NCBI RefSeq assembly: GCF_021462225.1
Contig: NC_061804.1
Span: forward strand, 44,517,975-44,581,974
DNA: 64,000 nt
Direction: 5' to 3'
Origin: Girardinichthys multiradiatus
Lineage: Eukaryota; Chordata; Actinopteri; Cyprinodontiformes; Goodeidae
This document shows, one piece after another, positions 47,362 through 57,601 of the stretch. Positions within the stretch are counted from its first letter, which is position 1; each line of letters starts with the position of its first letter. The notes under the pieces were generated by a model. It ran no database searches. It was not told the origin of the DNA and was given only the letters and a program-made list of their open reading frames with translations. A program made the position numbers and the translations under genes.

Positions 47362-48991
47362 CAATGCCTTGCAAAAGTACTCGGCCCCCTTGAACTTTTC
47401 AACCTCTTGCCACATTTCAGGCTTCAAACATAAAAATATGAAATTCAAATTGTTTGTGAAGAATCAACAACAAGTGGGACACAATCATGAAGTGGAATGA
47501 AATTTATTGGATGTGTCAAACTTTTTTAACAAATAAAAAACTGAAAAGTGGGGCGTGCAATATTATTCGGCCTCCTTGCGTTAATACTTTGTAGCGCCAC
47601 CCTTTGCTGCAATTACAGCTGCAAGTCGCTTGGAGTATGTCTCTATCAGTTTTGCACATCGAGAGACTGAAATTCTTGCCCATTCTTCCTTGCAAAACAG
47701 CTCGAGCTCAGTGAGGTTGGATGGAGAGCGTTTGTGAACAGCAGTCTTCAGCTCTTTCCACAGATTCTCGATTGGATTCAGGTCTGGACTTTGACTTGGC
47801 CATTCCAACACCTGGATACGTTCATTTGTGAACCATTCCATTGTAGATTTGGCTGTATGTTTTGGATCATTGTCTTGTTGGAAGATAAATCTCCGTCCCA
47901 GTCTCAGGTCTCTTGCAGACTCCAACAGGTTTTCTTCCAGAATGGTCCTGTATTTGGCCCCATCCATCTTCCCATCAATTTTGACCATCTTCCCTGTCCC
48001 TGCTGACGAAAAGCAGGCCCAAACCATGATGCTGCCACCACCATGTTTCACAGTGGGGATGGTGTGTTCAGGGTGATGAGCTGTGTTGCTTTTATGCCAA
48101 ACATATCATTTTGCATTGTGGCCAAACAGTTGGATTTTCGTTTCATCTGACCAGAGCACCTTCTTCCACATGTTTGGTGTGTCTCCCAGGTGGCTTGTGG
48201 TAAACTTTAAACGAGACTTTTTATGGATATCTTTGAGAAATGGGTTTCTTCTTGCCACTCTTCCATAAAGGCCAGATTTGTGCAGTGTACGACTGATTGT
48301 TGTCCTATGGACAGACTCTCCCACCTCAGCTGTAGATCTCTGCAGTTCATCCAGAGTGATCATGGGCCTCTTGGCTGCATCTCTGATCAGTCTTCTCCTT
48401 GTTCGAGATGAAAGTTTAGAGAGACGGCCGGGTCTTGGTAGATTTGCAGTGGTCTGATACTCCTTCCATTTCAATATGATTGCTTCCACAATGCCCCTTG
48501 GGATGTTTAAAGCTTGGGAAATCTTTTTGTATCCAAATACAGCTTTAAACCTCTCCACAACAGTATCTCGGACCTGCCTGGTGTGTTCCTTGGTCTTCAT
48601 GTTGCTCTCTGCGCTCTGAACAGAACCCTGACACTATCACAGAGCAGGTGCATTTATACGGACACTTGATTACACACAGGTGGATTCTATTTATCATCAT
48701 TAGTCATTTAGGTCAACATTGGATCATTCAGAGATCCTCACTGAACATCTGGATTGAGTGTGCTGCACTGAAAGTAAATGGGCCGAATAATATTGCATGC
48801 CCCACTTTTCAGTTTTTTATTTGTTAAAAACGTTTGACACATCCAATAAATTTCATTCCACTTCACGATTGTGTCCCACTTGTTGTTGATTCTTCACAAA
48901 AAAATTAAATTTTATATCTTTATGTTTGAAGCCTGAAATGTGGCAAGAGGTTGAAAAGTTCCAGGGGTCCGAGTACTTTCGCAAGGCACTG
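47362..48991 (-). mobile_element. Tc1-like transposon, full length (1630 bp)
   Basis: Both ends are present: left CAATGCCTTGCAAAAGTACT, and right (read inward) CAGTGCCTTGCGAAAGTACT, each next to TA (47360-47361 and 48992-48993). The inverted repeats are 211 bases each (47362-47572 and 48781-48991) with scattered differences and the inner end GGCCGAATAATATT. The minus-strand transposase occupies 48600-47581. Confidence 0.95.
47581..48600 (-). pseudogene. Tc1-like transposase with one in-frame stop
   Basis: Cut-and-paste DDE transposase. The same frame is open from ATG at 48600 to TAA at 47581, 339 codons, interrupted only by a TGA at 48106-48108. The N-terminus has the paired helix-turn-helix (VRDTVVERFKAVFGYKKISQ, then NLPRPGRLSKLSSRTRRRLI). 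The core has VLWSDETKIQLFG (first Asp), FIFQQDNDPKHTAKST (second Asp) and SQSPDLNPIENLWKELK (Glu), a complete DD34E-type set. The TGA falls where Tc1 relatives carry Arg, so it is probably a CpG C-to-T change (CGA to TGA). The copy is otherwise nearly intact. Confidence 0.93.
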
Positions 48992-48993
48992 TA

Positions 48994-49562
48994 AATTGGT
49001 CAAACAGGCTCACTTTTTACAGTTTGGTGTTAGAAAACCAATTAAATTACAAAGGTGCTTTATGTTAAATATAATCTTAACTGTTTAAAAAGCTATACAG
49101 CCTTCAAATGAGACTTCAAAGTGTTGCGTAACCAAAGGTTTGGTTGTGAATAACTATTAGTAAAATGCCAAAGCAATTCTTAACAAAATCTTTAATTTGG
49201 GTTAGTAATTTAGATTAAAATGACCAAGTCAGGGCACCACCTGATAATCAGAGGTTGATAGCCAAACAGCCCTCAGTCTCTGTAAATTATTGTTTTATGA
49301 ATACCTGCCTGGAGAGGTGTGGTATTATAGAAAAATAGGCAAACATTTATATTTAGGAACAAAGGTTTGTTTTAAGGAATTTTGAATGAGTTCCAGTTAG
49401 CTTTAAAACTAATTAAGATCTTTGCAAATTAGAAGACAAAATCCTATTTGCATGATTAACTTTATTAAATCAAGACTGAATCCAGCATCAAAGTAGGCAG
49501 GCCACTTTATGTAAAAGTAATTTGTGTTGATTTGACCTTCAACCCTTTGGATACTGTGTCAG
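48994..49562. other. Non-coding, nothing recognised
   Basis: AT-rich spacer between the Tc1-like and hAT elements. Confidence 0.5.
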
Positions 49563-52310
49563 CAGTGTTGAGGAGTAACGGAATATATGTACTGCCATTA
49601 CGTATTTAGGATACTAATTATAAGTAACTGTATTCCATTACAGTTACTATTTTAAACCTGGGTATTTAGAATACAGTTACTTTTGTAATACCAATTGAAT
49701 ACTTGTGGGTTTTCCACTCGCCCCCCAAAAGATTAATGAATAAATACATGTTTTTGGCAATCAGAGTCTATGTGTTGCGTGTGCTATTCCATAATTGACG
49801 TGACACCAACTGTAAGATCGCTCCGCCTACGCGGAAATACAAGCCAGAGACAACAACCCTCGGTCAAACACAAGTGAAAACCATTCTGCCACCTAAAACA
49901 CTGTCTCAGAGTAGCTAGCACCACACCAGCGTTCACGTACGTCGTCAGGTATGGATTCAGAACAGAAGCTGGAGTGGTTGGAATCACAACCACAGCCGAA
50001 TCAACCTAACTCAGGTGATGAAAAAAATTTATTCACGTCCTGGAAAGTCAAGCATTTTTTCACTCTTAAGAAAGAGAGGGGCTAGCGCAATCTAACCGTG
50101 CAGTGTAACTAGCTGAGTCCAAAGACTCCACATCTAATCTGAAGAAACACCTTAAAGTAAGTTATTTTATTACCTCTGTGTGTCGCCTCTAGTTTTGATT
50201 TTTAGTGCATTATTTGATAGTACTTTTTACCATAATGTGTGTTTCTCACAGTCACGGTGTAGATGTTCGTTTTAGCTTACCGTTAGCTTGTGAAGGTTTC
50301 CTTGTACATGTGGACTTTAAAAGAGCCTGGTTCCATTTTAATAAAAGCTCTCCACTTGGAATGAATGTAAGTTCACAATACTATTTAGTATACACAAAGA
50401 AAGGTGCAAATAGCCTACGCTTGGCTGTGGCTGTGTCGTTTAAACTGCGTGCAGAACTGTCCCGCTGAATATTATTCGCACATAAGTTAAATGCAGCAAG
50501 GAGCACTGAACTAATCAACTTATTACCTTAGGTATGTCATTAAAATGTCTGTAAAGAGATTATAATCCTGAAAAACTGTGTTGTTACCACTATTGATTAC
50601 CACTTGGAAACGTCAGTGGTGGGCTTCTAAGCAAATTTTTGAAATATATTTCAGACTATACTATTTATATACATACATTTACAAATAAAACGTCATGCAA
50701 CTGTGTAAAAAACAAAAGACGAAATTAGTAATAAACAATAATTGCTTTGTTTTTATGTACAAAACTGGTTACTTAATAAAAATACAATTGTAAATTTTTT
50801 AACTAATGCACTCTCTGTATCTATGATATTTTGGGTGCACTTGTATGCATTACTTGTCTCTGTACATTATATATAAAAAAAATCATTAAAACTGGATCTC
50901 TGTATTTTTGTTGTTTAGAGGAAACATCCCAGTACCATACTGGGTATTCCAGACCCATCATCAGATGACTCCATCTCAAGTACACCCCTTCCTCTCAAGC
51001 AAACGACTCTTGACACCTCCACACTTGCTCAAAAAAAGACAAAATGATTTGGTGTTTGAGTACATTATAGCAGATGTGCAACCTTTTTCACTAGTTGAGA
51101 ACGCATAATTTCAGAAAATGATCAACGGAATCAGTGGGGGCAAAGTACCCATGTCCAGAAAAACTTTCCCGCAATGCATTGAAGATGAGACTCAAAAAAT
51201 GAAGGAGGCACTGAAATATTCAAGCTGTTTGCATAACTGCAGACATATGGACAACTCACCATAAGAGTTTCTTTGGTATTACGTGCCATTGGCTTGAGCC
51301 TGAAACATTGGAGCGAAGGTCTGCAGCGCTGGCCTGTGAGCGGCTAACTGGGCGCCACACATATGATGTAATTGCTGCCAAGCTTGCTGAGATCCATTCA
51401 CAATTTTAAATCCAGGGCAAGGTCAGTGCAACTGTGATTGATAATGGAAGCAATTTTGTGAAAGCTTTTATTGAATATGGAGGGTCTGGGTCTGAATTAG
51501 AGGACTAAACTGATGGTGTAGATGAAGTGCAATTTGCTGATGTTTCAGCTGTTTTTGAGGCAGATCAAGATGAAGAAGAACAAAAACATTTTTTGCCACC
51601 TCACCATCGCTGTGCTGCACATACTTTAAATCTTGTTGCAACATCAGACCTGGACAAAGCAGCATCACAAGGTGTTCACAGAACACTACCGAATTGCCAT
51701 GTCCAAATGTGCAGCCATATGGAACAAAGCCCACCGCTCATCCAGTGCTGCTGATGCCATTGAAGAAATTGCTAAGATGAGATGCCTGGTGCCTTCAGTG
51801 ACAAGGTGGAGCTCAGAGTACCATGCCACTGAGAAATTGATGTGCCTCACTGATGATCAGCTGGATGACATCTGTGATCCCTTCAGTATGTCTAAACTCC
51901 ACCCACAAGAGATTGCATTTCTTAAAGAGTACACAACTATTCTACAACCACTTACCTACTCCATAAACCTTCTCCAGGGAGAAAAGAACTGCTTCTTTGG
52001 TTAGATTGTGCCGACCATCACAAGCCTGAAAGCTAAACTATCTGAAAAAATGACACAGGCTTAGTTTACTTCTCACATACTCGCCGCTGTAATCAAAGCT
52101 ATTGACACTCGATTTGGGGAGGTGATGGCCTGTCATGAAGCGAAAATGGCAGAATCCACGATTTCGATCTGAAAAGACTCACAAGGAAAAAGGGATGGCA
52201 ATTAGAAAAGTTTTAATGATCTGAAATTACATGGTTATTTCTTTGGCGCTCGGACCTGGGAGGAAGACATGAATGCTGAGAATGTCATGAGCTAAGATGA
52301 TTCTTTGTAA
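49563..52310 (+). mobile_element. hAT transposon with decayed transposase
   Basis: The left end CAGTGTTGAGGAGTAACGGA is the typical start of fish hAT elements. A first exon remnant at about 49951-50160 starts MDSEQKLEWLESQ and has a BED-zinc-finger-like end (TSNLKKHLK in a shifted frame). The main transposase body at about 50930-52160 is in several frames: a DVQPFSLVENA motif at 51066-51108, a SFFGITCHWLEPETLERRS-type segment near 51260-51320, HHRCAAHTLNLVATSDLDKA at 51603-51662, VPSVTRWSSEYHATEKL near 51790-51840, and FLKEYTTILQPLTYSINLLQ near 51920-51980. Multiple stops make it inactive. The right inverted repeat was not found. Confidence 0.85.
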
Positions 52311-52319
52311 GGTTTAGAT

Positions 52320-53030
52320 TTAGAAATGTCCCACCACCCGTCCCCACCACCCCCCACACCTCCCCACCCCGGTAGAAGGCCTGCAACATACAGGACCCAA
52401 GAGTAGCAAAGGACAGGTGGACTTGGCTCCCGAAGGCCACAGCAGCCCCAGGCAGACATGCACAGCACAGGTCATCACCACAAGGCAGCCATAGGTCCCT
52501 CAAAGAGATGGGTTGTCAGTGAAGAACAGGAGCAGCAGCCCCCAAGCCAAAGAGTTACACAGTGAGAGGCAGGGCACTGAGTCCCCTGATCCAGCCACAC
52601 CCCAATCTTCCACTGCACAGACAAAGCCTGGGACCCAGTGCCCCTGGTGGTCCAGGACCCCAGTCAACCTCCAACAGAGAAACCAGCAAGCCCCAAGCAG
52701 GGGAGACCCCCTAGATACCCCAACACACCAGGCATGCATCAGCCCACTGTGGCAACTGGAACTCAGAAGCATCAAGTGTAGAGGGCCTAAATGACCATGG
52801 CCAGCCCGATACATCTACTATTAGCCACTTGATGGGAGCCCACCACTCCAGGACGTTGCCTGAGCACCCGCACAAACAACACCCCACCAAGGGAGGGCAG
52901 GTCCCCAATGCTCCCTCCATGGCAACGTTACAGACCCCCACACCTCCACTACCTAATGAGCCAGCAAAGGCACAGGGCAAAGGGGACCATGCCTTGCCCC
53001 CCGAACCCAGCCCCTCCAACCGATGGAGTT
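52320..53030. repeat. T-poor, C-rich block of unknown origin
   Basis: About 700 bases with strong strand asymmetry: C and A dominate, and T is scarce on the plus strand, in sharp contrast with the AT-rich surroundings. The open frames on both strands (for example 52513-52794 plus, 52711-53166 minus) have low-complexity Pro/Gln/Ser or Trp/Cys composition and no domain. Similar C-rich blocks occur in some fish retroelement leaders, but I cannot assign it. Confidence 0.5.
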
Positions 53031-53320
53031 TGTATGTGTGTCTGTGGTAATGTGAAATGTTTTGATGACGTAAAAGTGTATGTTTTAAGTGCATTAAAAT
53101 TGGGGTTGCAGCTGGGATATGCAGAACCACACTGCTTGCTGTGTGGGACGATCCATCGTCTGCCACCTCAAAAACCTACTGATGCGTGTTATCGTCACTT
53201 TCCTAAAATAATGGCCTAAGTAATTTTTTCAAGAAACACAAAAACTTCACAAATTATATATAATATTCATTAACAATTTGACCCAAAAAGGTAACAACAA
53301 CAGATGAGCGTTGACATAGC
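53031..53320. other. Non-coding spacer
   Basis: Between the C-rich block and the truncated Tc1-like element; nothing recognised. Confidence 0.4.
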
Positions 53321-53322
53321 TA

Positions 53323-54088
53323 CAGGGATTGGACAATGAAACTGATTCACCTGTCATTTTAGTGTGGGAGGTTTCATGGCTAAATTGGACCAGCCTGGTA
53401 GCCAGTCTTCATTGATTGCACATTGCACCAGTAAGAGTAGAGTGTGAAGCTTCAATTAGCAGGGTAAGAGCACAGTTTTGCTCAAAATATTGAAATGCAC
53501 ACAACATTATGGGTGACATACCTGAGTTCAAAAGAGGACAAATTGTTGGTGCACGTCTTGCTGGCGCATCTGTGACCAAGACAGCAAGACTGTCGCATGC
53601 CCAGAGTGAAGCATGGGGATGGATCAGTGATGGTTTGGGCTGCCATATCATGGCATTCCCTTGGCCCAATACTTGTGCTAGATGGGTGCGTCACTGCCAA
53701 GGACTACCGAACCATTCTTGAGGACCATGGGCATCCAATGGTTCAAACATTGTATCCTGAAGGCGGTGCCGTGTATCAGGATGACAATGCACCAATACAC
53801 ACAGCAAGACTGGTGAAAGATTGGTTTGATGAACATGAAAGTGAAGTTGAACATCTCCCATGGCCTGCACAGTCACCAGATCTAAATATTATTGAGCCAC
53901 TTTGGGGTGTTTTGGAGGAGCGAGTCAGGAAACGTTTTCCTCCACAAGTATTACGTAGTGACCTGGCCATTATCCTGCAAGAAGAATGGCTTAAAATCCC
54001 TCTGACCACTGTGCAGGACTTGTATATGTCATTCCCAAGACAAATTGACGCTGTATTGGCTGCAAAAGGAGGCCCTTGTAGAATATAA
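53323..54088 (+). mobile_element. Tc1-like transposon, internally deleted and 3'-truncated
   Basis: The left end CAGGGATTGGACAATGAAAC follows TA (53321-53322). The transposase start MGDIPEFKRGQIVGARLAGA (53509) stays open only to about 53600. An internal deletion near 53590 then joins it, out of frame, to the catalytic part (53597-54088). That part has GDGSVMVWAAIS, the second-Asp motif VYQDDNAPIHTA and the Glu motif SPDLNIIEPLWG, and ends at a natural stop after AAKGGPCRI. The first catalytic Asp and the right inverted repeat are missing; retroviral LTR sequence begins where the right repeat should be. Confidence 0.88.
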
Positions 54089-54307
54089 AATATCTATGTG
54101 TTAATATGACTTATCTATGTGTGTAACTGCAATGTGTGGAAATAGGGGGGTCAAGCTTAGGGAGTGAAACATAGAAGGGGCCTAGGGGAGTGAAAACATA
54201 GGGAGTGGGAAGCATAGAGAGTGCATGGTCATAAATTAGAAGAGGACAAGGAAGGCCAGAGACAGGGGAGGAGTTGCATGTTACAATCAGAAGTATTCCT
54301 TATTTGG

Positions 54308-54352
54308 ACTGTTATGTTATGTTATGTTATGTTATGTTATGTTATGTTATGT
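54308..54352. repeat. (TTATG)n pentanucleotide repeat
   Basis: Nine units of TTATG inside the upstream part of the retroviral LTR. Confidence 0.95.
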
Positions 54353-54374
54353 TATACATGTGTGCCATGATATA

Positions 54375-55942
54375 CAGGTCCTTCTCAAAATATTAGCTTA
54401 TTGTGATAAAGTTCATTATTTTCCATAATGTCATGATGAAAATTTAACATTCATATATTTTAGATTCATTGCACACTAACTGAAATATTTCAGGTCTTTT
54501 ATTGTCTTAATACGGATGATTTTGGCATACAGCTCATGAAAACCCAAAATTCCTATCTCACAAAATTAGCATATTTCATCCGACCAATAAAAGAAAAGTG
54601 TTTTTAATACAAAAAACGTCAACCTTCAAATAATCATGTACAGTTATGCACTCAATACTTGGTCGGGAATCCTTTGGCAGAAATGACTGCTTCAATGCGG
54701 CGTGGCATGGAGGCAATCAGCCTGTGGCACTGCTGAGGTCTTATGGAGGCCCAGGATGCTTCGATAGCGGCCTTTAGCTCATCCAGAGTGTTGGGTCTTG
54801 AGTCTCTCAACGTTCTCTTCACAATATCCCACAGATTCTCTATGGGGTTCAGGTCAGGAGAGTTGGCAGGCCAATTGAGCACAGTGATACCATGGTCAGT
54901 AAACCATTTACCAGTGGTTTTGGCACTGTGATCAGGTGCCGGGTCGTGCTGAAAAATGAAATCTTCATCTCCATAAAGCTTTTCAGCAGATGGAAGCATG
55001 AAGTGCTCCAAAATCTCCTGATAGCTAGCTGTATTGACCCTGCCCTTGATAAAACACAGTGGACCAACACCAGCAGCTGACACGGCACCCCAGACCATCA
55101 CTGACTGTGGGTACTTGACACTGGACCTCTGGCATTTTGGCATTTCCTTCTCCCCAGTCTTCCTCCAGACTCTAGCACCTTGATTTCCGAATGACATGCA
55201 GAATTTGCTTTCATCTGAAAAAAGTACTTTGGACCACTGAGCAACAGTCCAGTGCTGCTTCTCTGTAGCCCAGGTCTGGGGAATGCGGCACCTGTAGCCC
55301 ATTTCCTGCACACGCCTGTGCACGGTGGCTCTGGATGTTTCTACTCCAGACTCAGTCCACTGCTTCCGCAGGTCCCCCAAGGTCTGGAATCGGCCCTTCT
55401 CCACAATCTTCCTCAGGGTCCGGTCACCTCTTCTCGTTGTGCAGCGTTTTCTGCCACACTTTTTCCTTCCCACAGACTTCCCACTGAGGTGCCTTGATAC
55501 AGCACTCTGGGAACAGCCTATTCGTACAGAAATTTCTTTCTGTGTCTTACCCTCTTGCTTGAGGGTGTCAATAGTGGCCTTCTGGACAGCAGTCAGGTCG
55601 GCAGTCTTACCCATGATTGGGGTTTTGAGTGATGAACCAGGATGGGAGTTTTAAAGGCCCCAGGAATCTTTTGCAGGTGTTTAGAGTTAACTCGTTGATT
55701 CAGATGATTAGGTTCATAGCTTGTTTAAAGACCCTTTTAATGATATGCTAATTTTGTGAGATAGGAATTTTGGGTTTTCATGAGCTGTATGCCAAAATCA
55801 TCCGTATTAAGACAATAAAAGACCTGAAATATTTCAGTTAGTGTGCAATAAATCTAAAATATATGAATGTTAAATTTTCATCATGACATTATGGAAAATA
55901 ATGAACTTTATCACAATATGCTAATATTTTGAGAAGGACCTG
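54375..55942 (-). mobile_element. Tc1-like transposon with 200-bp near-identical inverted repeats
   Basis: CAGGTCCTTCTCAAAATATT starts both ends when read inward. TA flanks both sides (54373-54374 and 55943-55944). The inverted repeats are 200 bases each (54375-54574 and 55743-55942), without gaps and with only about three mismatches by eye. The transposase frame is open. Together these point to a young insertion, clearly later than the retroviral LTR it splits. Confidence 0.96.
54652..55614 (-). CDS. Tc1-like transposase, open frame (320 aa)
   Basis: DDE-family cut-and-paste transposase acting on the element's own inverted repeats. The N-terminus has the paired helix-turn-helix (MGKTADLTAVQKATIDTLKQ, then IRIGCSQSAVSRHL-like), followed by a basic linker (GRKKCGRKRCTTRRGDRTLR). 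The core has VLFSDESKFCMSFG (first Asp), DFIFQHDPAPDHSAKTTGKW (second Asp) and NSPDLNPIENLWDIVKR (Glu), so all three catalytic residues are present. It ends AKGFPTKY, a typical terminus. At 320 residues it is about 20 shorter than common relatives, and the stretch between YRCRIPQ and TWATEKQHW looks shortened by roughly 10-15 residues. This may impair function even though the frame is kept. Confidence 0.93.
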   Translation of the reverse strand: MGKTADLTAVQKATIDTLKQEGKTQKEISVRIGCSQSAVSRHLSGKSVGRKKCGRKRCTTRRGDRTLRKIVEKGRFQTLGDLRKQWTESGVETSRATVHRRVQEMGYRCRIPQTWATEKQHWTVAQWSKVLFSDESKFCMSFGNQGARVWRKTGEKEMPKCQRSSVKYPQSVMVWGAVSAAGVGPLCFIKGRVNTASYQEILEHFMLPSAEKLYGDEDFIFQHDPAPDHSAKTTGKWFTDHGITVLNWPANSPDLNPIENLWDIVKRTLRDSRPNTLDELKAAIEASWASIRPQQCHRLIASMPRRIEAVISAKGFPTKY

Positions 55943-56151
55943 TATGTATATGTTGAACACACCCTTGAGACTGAATAAAACTAGCTGGAAGCAAGAGTTG
56001 ATCAGAGTTGGGCTCGCAGATACTTGGCTGGAGTCTCCATCTCTCACTCTGCAGAGGCGAACATAAAGTAGATTGTACTTGTGTTCATTTCACTCTTTGA
56101 AACCTGTACCCAAATCAACGGACCCGGGGAAGCAGAGATGGCTTCAACAAT

Positions 56152-56169
56152 TGGTGGCTCATCCGGGAT
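56152..56169 (+). other. Retroviral primer binding site, proline tRNA type
   Basis: TGGTGGCTCATCCGGGAT, which matches the standard tRNA-Pro primer site at 16 of 18 positions. Confidence 0.92.
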
Positions 56170-56249
56170 TTGGAACAACAGGCAAAAGAAATTCAGACCA
56201 CTGACGAGGACCAACAGGCATCAGACACGGCTAGCCAAAAACTACAGAA

Positions 56250-56258
56250 CAGGTAAGC
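56250..56258 (+). other. Candidate retroviral splice donor
   Basis: CAG|GTAAGC-type consensus with GT at 56253, about 85 bases after the primer site. This is the usual location for the major donor used for subgenomic env RNA. Confidence 0.6.
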
Positions 56259-56441
56259 AGAACTTGTTTAATCAAAACTCTGCTTTTGGATTGTCAATAG
56301 GCTAAATTAATATTGTGTCTGATGTCTAAGTAAGTCTGAGTCAGCCAAAACTTAAGAAAAAGGATGTTATAAATGTTGACTAGGATTTAAACTGGTGAAT
56401 AAGATGTTGTTTTAAGAGAATTACAAGACTTAGTGGTGGTA

Positions 56442-56690
56442 TTGTGTGGAAAAATATAGTACTTTCTCGAACGTGGCGGTTCAGAGTACATCCTCGACGG
56501 AGGTCTACTGTTAAGCTGGGTCAGAGGCCCGGGAGAGTGAGAAATCCCAAATTCTACAGAAAAGTTATTGTGTGGAAAATATAGTAGTTTCTCGAACGTG
56601 GCGGTTCAGAGTACTCCTCGACAGAGGTTTACTATTTGCTAGGTTTGTGGCCTAAGGAATTGAGAAACCTTAAATTCTATAGAAAAGTAA
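56442..56690 (+). repeat. Tandem duplication in retroviral leader
   Basis: Two copies of a unit of about 125 bases starting TTGTGTGGAAAA and containing TTTCTCGAACGTGGCGGTTC; the second starts at 56568. They are diverged by point changes and small indels. Confidence 0.92.
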
Positions 56691-57601
56691 ATACACTAAG
56701 ATCAGGCAAAACACTTGGGTGTGAATGCCGTGTTTTACGTGAGTTCTGCCTCAGTAAAACCGGATTACAGACGTAATAAAAGCACAAACACATAGTCTGA
56801 CAATAAGTCCTGTGAAGTGATAAACTTTGAGTTGGAGGAAATAATCCAACGAGATCAGGTTTGTGATAAAATAAATGAACTGTGAGCTGAATACAGGAAT
56901 TCAGCAAGACCAGGCTTTTTGGTAAAAAACTCATGAGCTGTGCGCAGAGGAAATAATCTGTGTTACAGACTTGTTAGGAGTGAGTGAAAATTTGTGTATG
57001 ACTGGAGAAGCAGCTGTCTCTCATTGCGGGTGTCTGAGTGCAGTTTTCTACCTGGAAACCTTACGGTGGCAACAGAAGGATAGACTGCTGATTGCTGTTT
57101 TTGATGAGTAACGAAATATTGCTCTGTGAAAATTTAGATTATGAACACATAAACTTAGAAGGAACAATATAAGCGGTGGGAATAACACTAAGATATAGAA
57201 AGGTTTTGTGAGTTTGACATTTTTTAAAGAGCTGTGAACAGCAGTTATTATAACTGTAAGACCGGTCATGAGCTGTGTGTTGGATAAATAACCAACAAAC
57301 AGACTTTGTTAGGATTAAAAGAATGAGCTGTGTGTTGGTATAAATAAACCAACAAACAGACTTGTTAGGGTTAGAAAAGTGCATAAGCTGGACACACAAC
57401 ACTCCGGCAAACATTAGACAAGACTTATAGTTTAAGTCCATGAGCTGTGAGACACACACACACACAGGCCACTAAAAACAGGCTTCTGGGGGTTGAATGT
57501 GTTCTGGTGTCTTGAAAGTTGGTCAGATTTGAATGAGTGAGTGACTGAGATAACGCATTAGAACTATATCTTTTAAAAAAAAGGATAGTCGTTGTTATAA
57601 G
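56691..57601 (+). other. Rest of retroviral leader, with 55-base repeats
   Basis: Untranslated leader. Two copies of an ATGAGCTGTGTGTTGG...AACAAACAGACTTTGTTAGG unit start at 57268 and 57323. Shorter ATGAGCTGTG copies occur near 56932 and 57440. The position between donor site and gag is where packaging signals normally lie. Confidence 0.7.

Larger units (their letters stand above)
54096..56149 (+). repeat. Retroviral 5' LTR interrupted by a Tc1-like element
   Basis: The LTR sequence is 54096-54374 plus 55943-56149, about 490 bases without the insert; its start is uncertain within about 40 bases. The upstream part has imperfect GGGAGTGAAAACATAG-type repeats (54158-54222) and a (TTATG)n run (54308-54352). 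AATAAA is at 55974-55979. The end ...TTCAACA is two bases before the primer site. Confidence 0.75.

Noticed and set aside
50205..50468. 87-codon frame inside the hAT element
   Set aside because: Lies in the intron-like gap between the BED exon remnant and the transposase body and matches neither.
52513..53219. Pro-rich plus-strand and Trp/Cys-rich minus-strand frames
   Set aside because: Explained by the extreme base composition of the C-rich block; no domains and no consistent coding strand.
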